This document shows positions 38,809 through 49,187 of a DNA stretch of 64,000 nucleotides, one piece after another. This DNA comes from Caprimulgus europaeus (Eukaryota > Chordata > Aves > Caprimulgiformes > Caprimulgidae). Positions within the stretch are counted from its first letter, which is position 1. Each line of letters starts with the position of its first letter. A program made the translations under genes and the position numbers. The stretch is taken from NCBI GenBank assembly GCA_907165065.1, contig OU015525.1:48347037-48411036 (forward strand), read 5' to 3'. The notes under the pieces were generated by a model. That model searched no databases, was not told the origin of the DNA, and was given only the letters and a program-made list of their open reading frames with translations.

Positions 38809-40637
38809 TATGTGGTCCCAATTCCCAACATTGATAAATTTATCCCTGGACAAACTGAGGGAGCTTTCCTCTGCTATTTCAGTGCCAACTCCAGGGATGT
38901 CTTCCTTGCCTTCTGTGCTTTCAACAGAACATTGTTTGCTTGATCAGAGCTGGCAAAGTGCAGTTTGCTCTGGGTTTCTGCCTGAAGCATTGTCTTTTTC
39001 TGTTTATGTGGCCACAACCTTTATCTAATCCTCCAGAAGATCTATCGCAATAAGAATGGTAGCAGTGACAGAAGCTATTAATGTTCTGGCTTCTCCACGT
39101 GGTAGTGATTTGCTCTGCAGATCAAAAAGAGTCGATATATGCTATCTGCAAGAACAGGAAAAGCAATTATTGGTTTTGCTAAGTGAATTTTGTTTGTGAG
39201 CAAATAAAGGAGCTGCAGGAGCAGAGTCTGCAAGGTGCCAAAGAACAAGTGTGTTGTCAGGGCAAATCTATGAAAGCAAACTCAGTCCTGATTTGAAACA
39301 GTCAGCTCCAAAACTGGACAGAAAATTGAGGTTTGTATGGGTGCCTTTTGTAGCTTTTGGAACAAGAGGAAAGGATTTGTATGACAGGAGTAGCTATGGT
39401 TTAAAAGGTTTAAATAATTGGATAATAACTTCACCAAATGCAGGTGGGAAAATATGTGGCACATTCAAGCCACATAAAGAGAACCCATAGGTGTTTGAAA
39501 CAGAGCACTAAAAAGGAGCTTTTTGTACAGAAATTCCTGGCTGAGGGAAAAAAGGGAATAGGGGTAAAAAATCCTTATGCAGAGGAACATCCTAACTGAA
39601 ATCTTTTCACCGTGAGGAACTCCTGCATCCTTGACAGAAAAAGTTATTCTGTGAGTACATGAAGTATATGGTGGGCTTATGTGTCAACAAGACAGCATTA
39701 GGACTTGAAGTTTCTGGAATCACTGTAGCAGGTTGTGAGGGGCATAGATTGAAAAAACAAACACATCGAATGAAAGAGCAGAGCTGTTGTACTGATGACT
39801 ACAGTCTCTCTTAACTAAGCTCAAGACATAAGCAAATTAAGCGAAGCTTGAAAACAAGAACGGCAAACCTCCAGACAGCTGTTTTTCTTTTGCCATCAGA
39901 TTGTGAATGTCTCTTGGTATCCCTTATGACATGGCTTTAGGGGAAGAGCAGGCAACCATGAGAGAAACACCTACACTTGTACTTTATGATCACCTGCATT
40001 TACCATAAACTGTGACCAGTAAGTATTTAACACACGGGCATGACTTTTTTTTTTTTTATTGCTGTGCGTACAAATTTGTCCAGGGCATCCTGAATTGATA
40101 GTGTTATACATAATACTTGCTTTTCACTGGTGTAAATTATTACCTACAGTCTCCTAGCAGAAGCTAAGAGAGGACTTTCTGTGCACAGTTTCCATGCCCA
40201 AAGTAGTTCTTCAGATCTTGCACTGTTTTCTAATGGTCAGAAGGATTATTTGGTAGAGTGCATCCTGTACAGGCTGGCTGATCATCATTACGCCAAACTT
40301 TGATTCTTTCTCTGTTGCTGCATGGGTGCATGGCAGTGGATGTAGTTTCTCTGTGAATGCTATTTAAACCTCACTTAACACTTGAACATGTCCCTTAAAA
40401 ATCTCTTCTTTATAACTTATGCACAGATCCTTTTACTGCATGCAAAGGTCTGAGCCACTAGAAAAAAGAAAAAAAAAAAAAAAAGGATTTTCTAGATATT
40501 TTGTTTAATTTTTACGCCCATCTTCTTCAAGCAACAGTTTCTACTCATTCTCTAATAAAATAATTGTGCCTGCACACTTAGGCAACTTAGTTTTTTTCTT
40601 AACTATGTGAAGGGCTGTTTTTTCATTGGATTGTTTT

Positions 40638-40780
40638 CATAGAATTACAGAATGTTTGAGTTGGAAGGGACCCACAAGGATCATCAGTCCAACTCTTGCC
40701 CTAGCATAGGACAATCCCAAGATTCAGACCATGTGTCTGAGGGCATTGTCCAATTGGGTTCTTCTCAAGGTGGGGACCAT
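40638..40780 (-). mobile_element. CR1 LINE, 3' fragment, minus strand
   Basis: 'catagaattacagaatg', 'gagttggaagggacccacaa' and 'atcatcagtccaactcttg' are the reversed CR1 3' end. The right border is uncertain because the sequence decays after about 40760. It lies roughly 0.4-0.5 kb upstream of the AQP4 CpG island. Confidence 0.75.
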
Positions 40781-41139
40781 CTGAATTTCCTCAAGAGCAA
40801 CACAGACTAATTTCAACAGTTCCTTTCAGTGGCCTCCACTGGTTTTCCACGGTAGACAAAACTCAGTTGAATTTAGCAACTTCTTACAAATGAAACCACT
40901 TTGCCTCTTTTGTAACCAGTAGAGTTCCAATCCAGTACTAACAGGCATTTAGATGTGTAAAGACCCAGGGCTGCAGAGTGCCTTAGACTTTTTTCCCTTC
41001 AATACCATACATGCCAAAGAAACGGAGAAACCTTTGAGTCCTTTTCAATACTGAGCAGCCCCCATCGCAGCAGCACCACAAACTCACCTTGGCCCTTCTT
41101 TTAACGAGCTCCCGAATTAATCTGCATATTCACATAATC

Positions 41140-41960
41140 GCAAATGACCCGCAGCCGGTGCTGGGCTGGCAACTGTCTTCAGCCGCCTCGTCCCACCCGG
41201 AGCAGCAGGTAGGAAGGGAGGGAGCGCGGGGTTGGGCAGCCGCACGCTCGGGGGCCGGACCGCCCCCTGCCCACCCACCCAGTGCCGCCCGCGCCGCGCC
41301 CGCCCGCCCGCCCGCCCGCGCCGGTGGGGAGGGATGAGCGACGGAGCGGACGCTCCGCGCCGCGGGTGAGTGCGCGGCCCTGCGCGGGGCGGGGGGGAAG
41401 GAAGGAAGGGGCGGCCCACCCGAACCGAAGATGACTTTACGGGAAAGCTGCGGGGAGGGGGGTGCGCGGCTGTGGGTGCGGCGCGCCTTCTCCGCACCCG
41501 CGGGGACCCACCGGTTGCCCGGGGCTCGAGGTGCTGCTGCTGCTGCAAGCCGGCTTTCCCCAGCGTTCTGCACCAGGGGCAGCCCCGCCGCTTCCCCTCC
41601 CTGACGGCACCAGTGGAGCCTCTCAGTCGGCCGTGGGCTTTAACGCTGGAGGCGCGAAGCGGGGCGGAGGGTTGCAACCCCCTCCCCTTTTCCGCACCCT
41701 AAAACTTTGGTTTGCCACTTGTGGTCCTGCGATGGAGAGAAGCGTGCGCAGAAAGCCTAGCTCTCCCACAGCCAGAAAGCTGCGGTACTGGGTTCCCAAG
41801 CCTCCCTTTCCCACCTCCTGTGGATACCCGTCAGTGGCTCAGACGACGTTGTACTGGAAAACGGGGCGAAACGATGATGAGCCAGCCCCGCGGTAGCGCG
41901 CTCGAAGTGCAATAATACCTGTCCTCCGCCTGCCCCGCCTTGGCAAGCGGGTGCCTGATG
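41140..41960 (+). promoter_or_regulatory. AQP4: CpG-rich promoter region of AQP4 (M1 transcript)
   Basis: An abrupt change from AT-rich to GC-rich sequence with dense CpG marks this as the only CpG island in the window. It includes a run of CCCG units (about 41290-41320), which would offer Sp1/KLF-type sites, and a G-rich stretch near 41385. The AQP4 first coding exon lies inside it. An AT-rich patch 'ctgcatattcacataatcg' sits about 190-215 bp upstream of the M1 ATG. The transcription start cannot be fixed from sequence. The long antisense open frames in the island are GC-driven artefacts. Confidence 0.75.
41334..41365 (+). CDS. AQP4: AQP4 first coding exon (M1 isoform start)
   Basis: ATG at 41334 opens a 32-nt coding segment encoding MSDGADAPRR plus two bases of a Gly codon, followed by a consensus donor GTGAGT at 41366. 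The phase joins to the single base T at 48041 to make GGT (Gly11). With the next exon this puts exactly 22 residues before the internal Met23, as in mammalian AQP4 M1. Human M1 also begins M-S-D and has R-R close to Gly11. The ATG context has G at -3 and A at +4, weaker than that of M23. The short N-terminal piece is cytosolic and its presence distinguishes M1, which limits orthogonal-array size, from M23. The exon is very short, so the call depends on phase, spacing, MSD/RR similarity and position in the CpG island. Confidence 0.85.
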
Positions 41961-43356
41961 TCCATTCGAGCCGCTGTCGGGGAGCCTGTGAGTTTGCCAC
42001 AGAGATGCCACTGTAAATAGCCACCACACGCCCAAAACTTGTGTGCGATAGTAGTGTCGTGTGGCGGGGCTGGCTGCGAGCCTACGTCTAGGCTGTTTGC
42101 TCTGCTCCTTCAAGTGAAATTAGTTAGAAAAGTTAGTACTGAAGCCTTTGTTATTATTTATATTGCTATGGCTTTGAAGCCATAATCACGTCTGCAGTCC
42201 TGATGACAACCTGTAAAAACCCACTTTGCACCCTGTCAGACACAGTCCACTGTGTCATCTTGTAGTCCAGAACAGAGAATTTCAGGCGTGGCCACATGCA
42301 AAATTAATGTATGATCCTAACATGGAATGCTTTTGGGTTTTCTGTTATGTTTTGTATTTATCTAAGGCAACCGTGAACAGCGACTACTAAAAAAAAATTG
42401 TTTTGTAACTTTGCTGGCAAATCTGAGCTGCTGGAAAGTCATGTTTTGGTTACAGACCTGGCACAGCCATCACTCTCTGTCTCATCTCAAGCTTTTAAAT
42501 TAACTGCATGCTGAAAAAATACTGGATGTTGGAGATGGTGTTGATTTCTAAGTTGCTGATAGCCTTTGGATTTAAGTGAAAACCTGGACTCAGGGCTCAA
42601 ATGCAGTATTAAGCTTTTATTAACATTTGTAGGGTTTGAGTTGTTTTGGCTTTTGTTTTTTTCTGTGGGGAAGAAAGGTGAGCAGTTTGAAAGAAAAATG
42701 TGGCCATGACAGTTGGGCATTTTGCTAGGTGTTGAAATCATAGAAAAATAAGCTGCTTCAGAAAAACATGTGTGCATTAAAAAGACATGTTTAGATCATT
42801 AACTATCAAAGTATGGCTGACAGTGTAGTTCTACCATTTTGATTTTTTTCCATGTAGTATGCTGTTTTAGAAGAACAGAAACTTTATGTTGATAAGCAAG
42901 CTTCTGTGTTTGAATTATGCTTTTGGCTTGCATGCCACATTTTTGCATTTTCAGGGCTGTAAATAATATTGACTGAATTGATTGGACATGGTCTCTGATG
43001 GAGAAGCAGTAGGAGATCTGCCCTTCATAAGTGGTAGCCTCCTAGACAGACCCCCCTCAGCAGTTCAGTAGAAGGTCCGATCTTCCTGCTCCTTACTGTC
43101 TCTATCTTGCATGCGTGCACACACACACACTCAGTCTTAATATGTTCTTCCAAGATGTTCTATAACTAGAGGAAAGCTAGCTGCATGGTTTTAATACCCA
43201 ATACAAAGACTCTTTTCTGTCCACTTCTATAGGATGAAGGAATGTAATTAATTTGCAGATCTCACTATTTTCTGCATGCAGAAAGAGATGGTCAGGACAA
43301 AGAAGTCAGGAGTCACCATACCACTCTCTCTCATGCTCTAAAAATCTGAATTCCCC

Positions 43357-44511
43357 TGTATTGGGTTTGCATGGCAAGGTTTTTGGTAGCAGTGGGGGAG
43401 GGGACATGGGGTGGCTTCTGTGAGAGAAGCTGCCAGAAGCTTCCCCCATGTCCGACCCGACACAGCCAATGCCAGCGGCTACAGGAACGGACCCGCTGCT
43501 GGCCAAGGCCGAGCCAATCAGTAACGCCTCTGTGATAACATAATTAAAAAAAAAAAAAAAAGGAAGGGAGAAAAAAAAAAAGCTGCACACTTTGCAGCTG
43601 GAGTGAGGAGTGAGAAGATGTAAGAGAAACAACTCCGCAGACACCAAGGTCAGTGAAGAAGGAGGGGGAGGGAATGGGCTCCAGGCGCCGGAGCAGAGAT
43701 TCCCCCCCCAAGAGGTGGTGAAAGACCAGGGTGAAGCGGGCTGTCCCCCTGCAGCCCCTGGAGGTCCATGGTGGTGCAGATGACCACCTGTAGCCCGTGG
43801 AGGACCCCACGCCGGAGCAGGTGGATGCCGAAGGAGGCTGTGACCCCGCAGGAAGCCCGCGCTGGAGCAGGTTCCTGTCAGGACCTGTAGCCCGTGGAGA
43901 GAGGAGCCCACGCCGGAGCAGGTTTGCTGGCAGGACTTGTGACCCCGTGGGGGACCCGCGCTGGAGCAGTCCCTTCCTGAAGGACTGCACCCCATGGAAT
44001 GGACCCATGCCAAAGCAGTTCGTGAGGAACTGTTGGTCATGGGAAGGACTCACGTTGGAGCAGTTGGTGGAGGACTGTCTCCCGTGAGAGGGACCCCACG
44101 CTGGTGCGGGGGAAGGAGACCTCCCCCTGAGGAGGAAGCAGCGGCAGAAACACCGTGTAATGAACTGACCCTAACCCCATTCCCTGTCCCCCTGTGCTGC
44201 TGGGGGGAGGAGGTGGAAAATCGGGAAAGAGATTAAGCCCGGGAAGAAGGGAGGGATGGGGGAGGTGTTTTAAGATTTGGTTTTACTTCTCATTCTCCTC
44301 TAATTTTGATTTGTAATAAAGTAAATTTGTTTTTTCCCCCAAGTCGAGTCTGTTTTGCCCGTGCCAGTAATTGGTGAGTGATCTCTCTCTGTCCTTATCT
44401 CCACCCACGAGCTTTTCGTTATAATTTTCTCCCCCTGCCCATTTGAGGAGGGGGAGTGATAGAGTGGGCTTTGGTGGGCATCCGGTCTCTAGCCAGGGTC
44501 AACCCACCACA
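43357..44511 (+). mobile_element. 5' LTR of a non-autonomous LTR retroelement (1155 bp)
   Basis: It begins TGTATTGGG and ends CCACCACA (TG...CA ends). It contains a degenerate tandem repeat (about 43790-44110), an A-rich patch near 43542-43580 and an AATAAA at 44315-44320. The LTR ends are defined by comparison with the second copy: the sequences diverge exactly at these bases. Large antisense open frames (up to 244 codons) are present in both LTRs and are not genes. The family looks like a common avian LTR group, but I cannot assign a Repbase name with certainty. Confidence 0.93.
43790..44110 (+). repeat. Degenerate tandem repeat inside the LTR
   Basis: About six imperfect units of roughly 50-60 bp each contain a form of 'cccacgccggagcagg' followed by 'gcaggacttgtgaccccgtg'. 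The same array is present in the 3' LTR at an offset of 1496 bp. It may be a U3 enhancer-type array, but this is inference. Confidence 0.75.
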
Positions 44512-44852
44512 GTCTTTTTTGGCGCCCAACGTGGGGCATGAGAGATCGGAGATAAGGTTATTAACGGAGAGAGAAGAGCTAACGGGCAAAACATAGACTG
44601 AACATGGCTAAAGAGTGGTGAGTAGGACAATTATGGGGGATTTTATCAATTTAATTGTGGTGAAGAGACAAGGGGTGGATTATGTGTGTAAATTGTCCAC
44701 TTTTGTCTGGTGTTGTGATGAAGTTATTTTGATTTTGGTGTGGGGAATTCTTTTTTTTGTTGATGTGAGTAGAAGTTTGTGAAGATTGTGTGATGAATGT
44801 GGATTTTAGTGATGATTCTTAAATATGTGATTCACAGAGGCGAGGGGTGGAA
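44512..44852 (+). mobile_element. Internal region of the LTR element, no retroviral genes
   Basis: The 341-bp region between the LTRs starts with an 8-nt spacer and then a primer-binding site (44520-44537), a leader, a five-codon open frame starting at ATG 44604 whose end overlaps a splice-donor consensus GTGAGT (44618-44623), and T/G-rich sequence. It ends in a purine-rich stretch ('gaggggtggaa') just before the 3' LTR, which fits a polypurine tract. There is no gag, pol or env. The element must have been mobilised in trans. Confidence 0.85.
44520..44537 (+). promoter_or_regulatory. Retroelement primer-binding site, lysine-tRNA type
   Basis: The 18-mer TGGCGCCCAACGTGGGGC matches the known PBS complementary to the 3' end of tRNA-Lys1,2. 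It lies 8 nt after the 5' LTR; most retroviruses have a shorter spacer. Confidence 0.88.
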
Positions 44853-46007
44853 TGTATTGGGTTTGCATGGCAAGGTTTTTGGTAGCAGTGGGGGAGGGGA
44901 CATGGGGTGGCTTCTGTGAGAGAAGCTGCCAGAAGCTTCCCCCATGTCCGACCCGACACAGCCAATGCCAGCGGCTACAGGAACGGACCCGCTGCTGGCC
45001 AAGGCCGAGCCAATCAGTAACGCCTCTGTGATAACATAATTAAAAAAAAAAAAAAAAGGAAGGGAGAAAAAAAAAAAGCTGCACACTTTGCAGCTGGAGT
45101 GAGGAGTGAGAAGATGTAAGAGAAACAACTCCGCAGACACCAAGGTCAGTGAAGAAGGAGGGGGAGGGAATGGGCTCCAGGCGCCGGAGCAGAGATTCCC
45201 CCCCCAAGAGGTGGTGAAAGACCAGGGTGAAGCGGGCTGTCCCCCTGCAGCCCCTGGAGGTCCATGGTGGTGCAGATGACCACCTGTAGCCCGTGGAGGA
45301 CCCCACGCCGGAGCAGGTGGATGCCGAAGGAGGCTGTGACCCCGCAGGAAGCCCGCGCTGGAGCAGGTTCCTGTCAGGACCTGTAGCCCGTGGAGAGAGG
45401 AGCCCACGCCGGAGCAGGTTTGCTGGCAGGACTTGTGACCCCGTGGGGGACCCGCGCTGGAGCAGTCCCTTCCTGAAGGACTGCACCCCATGGAATGGAC
45501 CCATGCCAAAGCAGTTCGTGAGGAACTGTTGGTCATGGGAAGGACTCACGTTGGAGCAGTTGGTGGAGGACTGTCTCCCGTGAGAGGGACCCCACGCTGG
45601 TGCGGGGGAAGGAGACCTCCCCCTGAGGAGGAAGCAGCGGCAGAAACACCGTGTAATGAACTGACCCTAACCCCATTCCCTGTCCCCCTGTGCTGCTGGG
45701 GGGAGGAGGTGGAAAATCGGGAAAGAGATTAAGCCCGGGAAGAAGGGAGGGATGGGGGAGGTGTTTTAAGATTTGGTTTTACTTCTCATTCTCCTCTAAT
45801 TTTGATTTGTAATAAAGTAAATTTGTTTTTTCCCCCAAGTCGAGTCTGTTTTGCCCGTGCCAGTAATTGGTGAGTGATCTCTCTCTGTCCTTATCTCCAC
45901 CCACGAGCTTTTCGTTATAATTTTCTCCCCCTGCCCATTTGAGGAGGGGGAGTGATAGAGTGGGCTTTGGTGGGCATCCGGTCTCTAGCCAGGGTCAACC
46001 CACCACA
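44853..46007 (+). mobile_element. 3' LTR of the same element (1155 bp)
   Basis: It has the same length and the same ends as the 5' LTR. All reading blocks recur at a constant offset of 1496 bp with the same translations, and I found no difference by eye. Its AATAAA is at 45811-45816. The apparent identity of the LTRs means insertion was recent. Confidence 0.93.
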
Positions 46008-46923
46008 TCCCCACATAATGCTGTTGGTGGTTGGAAATTTTGCAGAAGTCTGGAATATAAAACCAGGGCTTGCAATTTGCTTAGCAACCAAAAGCTGAGG
46101 GAAATGCAGGTTGCATCCCAACTGAGCTGGGGGTGAAAGGGTGGATGAGTGCCACTTCCCTTGGCTGTGCGTCCAGGTTTCTTTTCCATGGACTTCAGAA
46201 TATGCTTTATCCCTATTTGAAATGTTCACCTGGAACATGCTCTGGGAAAATGAGCTTTTCTCAGTATGGGTATAGCACCTATGTCTTACTCAGGCCACTA
46301 AAATAAATTATTAGTAAGGAACTAGTAAGGGTGTCAGAGGTAAGCCTCAGTGGGAATCTGAGCAGAGGGTTCAAAGGTAAGGACAACCAAATACCTGTGA
46401 ACTTCAGCGTTGGGGGGGGCAATGATTTTGGAGCCATTTTGAAGTCTAGTCTAGATAGTTGGTCATTAACTGACTGTTAATATGAGATCTTACGAAAACA
46501 TCTTTGTTTGTCTCAAGTTTGACCCAAAATCAGAATTTTTTGGGGGGATTAGCTTATTCTCCTTTGAGGTTCTGGCTTCGGTTCTTCAGCAGAGCAAGTC
46601 CCATGCAAGTCTCTCAGATCACTTCGTAAGCATTTTACAACAGCCGTATACATACAGGGGCTAATTTAATTCTCATTCTCACCTGAGAGTCTAGAGAACT
46701 GAGATAGAGTTCAAATGACCTATCCAAAATATGTATTAAATTAGAATAAGAAATGAGACAAGGAAACAAATTATTTGCTCTGGTCATGGGATTAAATTGT
46801 CTTTCCCTAATTTACTGCAACTGTTAAGAAATTCATGGGCCATTCCTCTTGCAATAACTTGAAAAGGACAGACATGCCTTTTATGCTTCTTTCTGATCTA
46901 AGTGGTATTAACTATGCATTGTA

Positions 46924-46948
46924 GCTCAGTTACCTTAGGTAACTGAGC
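46924..46948. repeat. Perfect short inverted repeat (11-bp arms, 3-nt loop)
   Basis: 'gctcagttacc' and 'ggtaactgagc' flank 'tta'. It lies in AQP4 intron 1, about 1.1 kb upstream of the M23 exon. It might be a protein-binding palindrome or chance. Confidence 0.8.
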
Positions 46949-48040
46949 ATAAATTCATCCATTTTCCACTTGAAATTCTGTTCCCAGTTGTAGCAGCTGA
47001 ATATTCCTTCTTTTGTTTTCTACTTTTTGGAGGAGTTAGAGGTTTTTTTACTTTTGTTTTTAGAGAAGAATCTTGTTAACATTCCTTAGAAACTCATTAA
47101 AATGCTTCCCTTTTGGCTTATTCTCCTAATTTATTAATACCACAAATAACTTTTCTTTGGTGACCCACTTTCATAGGTATCTGAATATCTAGCAAAATTC
47201 TAACTCATCAGTAAGGCAGTGTAGACTAATAAATAGAGTCTCCAGATAGAGAAGAAAATCAAGACACTTCTTTCCTTGCCACACAGAGTTCTACACACCA
47301 GACATACAGAAAAAAATTGCCGTATTCCACAGCTTACTTGGCACCCTTAGACCAAATAAAACCTGCGCTTTATTGGTTGCATGATTAAAGGTTAGAATTT
47401 AGGATAGCATCTATTCTCCTGGCTGAATTTAATTTTTACCCTACATCCACAGTGAAGAAACTGCTCTTTGCGTAAACTGAAGTACTGTTTTTTGTGAGAG
47501 TTCAAACAGACTTTCTCTTATAGCTCCCAAGGCAACCACCCAACACTACACTGTCATCAGAATGATTAGGGACGGACTAAGGTACTGCTTTTTATTGAGT
47601 TATCATACCTGCTTTGTGAAAAGTACAGATTTGCTTAGAAAAAGAGGATACCCCCCATAATGGGTATGATGGTCAACAGGCCACTGGAAGTGGCAGGGCT
47701 GTACAGACTCTAAGTCAGGCAGAGGTCAGCTAGTGTAGAAGACAGATACTCTTATTTTCATGCTCACTCATTTCAAAAGATACAAAGGTTGATTTTTGTG
47801 AACTGAAACTATACAGACAGACCTATCGCAAGGGGTGATTAATCACCCTGTGTCCTGCAGATGCTGGAACACTGGTCATGTTTTAAGGGCAGTCTTCTCC
47901 AAGAGTGCAGTCTGTGGTTGTCCCATCCCAGGGATGCTCAGCATTGCCAGCTTCTCCCCAAAGTCTGCTAGATAGCAACCCCCTAACAGGAGAACGTAAG
48001 GCTTATTTGGTGACCTCTGAAGCTTTGTTTTCCTTTTCAG

Positions 48041-48455
48041 TAAGTGTGGACGTCTGTGTAAGTGTGAGAGCATCATGGTGGCGTTTAAAGGAGTCTGGAC
48101 TCAGCCCTTCTGGAAAGCTGTTTCGGCAGAGTTTTTGGCCATGCTCATTTTTGTCCTGCTCAGCCTTGGCTCCACAATCAACTGGGGTGGAGCAGAGAAG
48201 CCCCTGCCGGTAGACATGGTCCTTATCTCCCTCTGCTTTGGACTCAGCATTGCAACCATGGTGCAGTGCTTCGGACACATCAGCGGAGGCCACATTAACC
48301 CTGCTGTGACCGTGGCAATGGTCTGCACGAGGAAGATCAGCCTCGCCAAGTCGGTCTTCTACATTCTTGCCCAGTGCCTGGGAGCCATTGTGGGTGCAGG
48401 CATCCTTTACCTCGTCACACCACCAAGTGTGGTGGGAGGCCTGGGAGTCACTGCG
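48041..48455 (+). CDS. AQP4: AQP4 second coding exon (contains Met23; residues 11-149)
   Basis: After acceptor 'ttttcag' this exon completes Gly11 and encodes the rest of the M1 tail. Cys13 and Cys17, palmitoylated in mammals, are kept, and there is an extra Cys19. The M23 start ATG at 48075 has a strong context (A at -3, G at +4). It then encodes membrane helices 1-3 of the tetrameric water channel. The first NPA motif is N97-P98-A99 in the re-entrant loop, and Phe77 is the selectivity-filter aromatic. Ser111 in the RKIS context is kept. The donor GTAATC begins at 48456. By family knowledge the protein moves water across astrocyte end-feet and other basolateral membranes. The exon length gives the same codon count as in mammals (149 residues up to this junction). 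An open frame continues into the intron but is not coding. Confidence 0.98.
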
Positions 48456-49153
48456 GTAATCACTTCTCCTCCAGCTCTCAAACTAGAGTAGCTTAGAGAC
48501 TGAGAAAATATAATCAATGCTGTGCAGAATAAAGAAAGCTCAAGCAGAGATTTGAAGAGCTTTCTGGTTTATTTTCAACATCTAGACAGGGCTTAAAGCT
48601 CTCCTTAGGATGGGTTTATGCAGTGTAATATCTATAGCTGTTCTTTTTATAGAAGTTCTCTTTCCTAGAACTTCCTCAAATCTGATGACAGTGGGTAATG
48701 TTAATTTACATACAAAATTTAAATAATATATGTGTGAAATGCCATTTTTATGTGGACTGGGGAGAGGGAAATTAATTCTGTGCCATTATGACGGGGATTG
48801 AAAAAACATCAATTTAAAATGACATACTTTTGAAATAGATTGTGGCTTAGATTCCAGCTTTGTTCTGAACTAATAAGGAATGCCATCAGTTAGCCCTGTT
48901 GCAGGACTTATTAAAAATGCACTTGAGCTGCACACTGCTTAATTTTTAATTGAAATTTAAATTAATTAAGTCAGGGCTAATTAATGAATTTATAATTGAA
49001 TAGTAAATTACAGTGCTCCCAAGAAAAAAAATGGTGAAGTGCAGCATTTGCAAATCCTTGTGTAAAAATAAGCTGTACTTCTGCAGTCTAACTTTGAAGT
49101 TCTTATTGGATGAGCCTTCTGTTCTGAGTCCAGCAGTAATTTTCCATGGCTCT

Positions 49154-49187
<34 letters not shown>

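Larger units (their letters stand above)
23961..41130. other. CHST9-AQP4 intergenic region
   Basis: About 17 kb separates the CHST9 transcript end from the AQP4 CpG island. It contains CR1 copies (25419-26165, 28632-28994 and a fragment at 40638-40780), an (AT)n microsatellite, polypurine and AT-rich tracts, and a short C-rich quadruplex-like motif near 35149. No exon, tRNA or other RNA gene was recognised. Open frames here are short and lack family resemblance. Confidence 0.6.
43352..46012 (+). repeat. 5-bp target-site duplication flanking the LTR element
   Basis: 'tcccc' at 43352-43356, immediately before the first LTR, is repeated at 46008-46012, immediately after the second LTR. A sixth base does not match. 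Confidence 0.75.
41366..48040 (+). other. AQP4: AQP4 intron 1 (between the M1 and M23 exons)
   Basis: This 6.7 kb intron runs from GTGAGT to 'tccttttcag'. About 2.65 kb of it is the LTR element at 43357-46007; the remainder is about 4.0 kb. A short perfect hairpin is at 46924-46948. A second promoter for the M23 transcript, known in mammals, would be expected near the right end, but I see no distinctive promoter motif there. Confidence 0.8.

Noticed and set aside
41117-41677. 186- and 147-codon minus-strand frames in the CpG island
   Set aside because: Low-complexity Arg/Ala/Pro translation of GC-rich promoter DNA. The region is explained by the AQP4 first exon and island.
43306-44053. Minus-strand open frames of 169-244 codons over the 5' LTR, repeated over the 3' LTR
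   Set aside because: They are antisense to an LTR, are driven by its GC-rich tandem array and T-runs, and show no protein family signature.
44163-44180. 'accctaacccc' as interstitial telomere repeat
   Set aside because: Only about one and a half units are present, it lies inside the LTR, and it is repeated identically in the 3' LTR.
43357-46007. Segmental duplication or assembly artefact as the explanation of the 1155-bp direct repeats
   Set aside because: The PBS directly follows the first copy, a purine-rich tract precedes the second, both copies have TG...CA ends, and a 5-bp target duplication flanks the pair. Assembly duplication is not formally excluded.
49155-49184. 30-nt A-run as the tail of a processed retrocopy
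   Set aside because: No recognisable coding body or flanking target duplication is seen.
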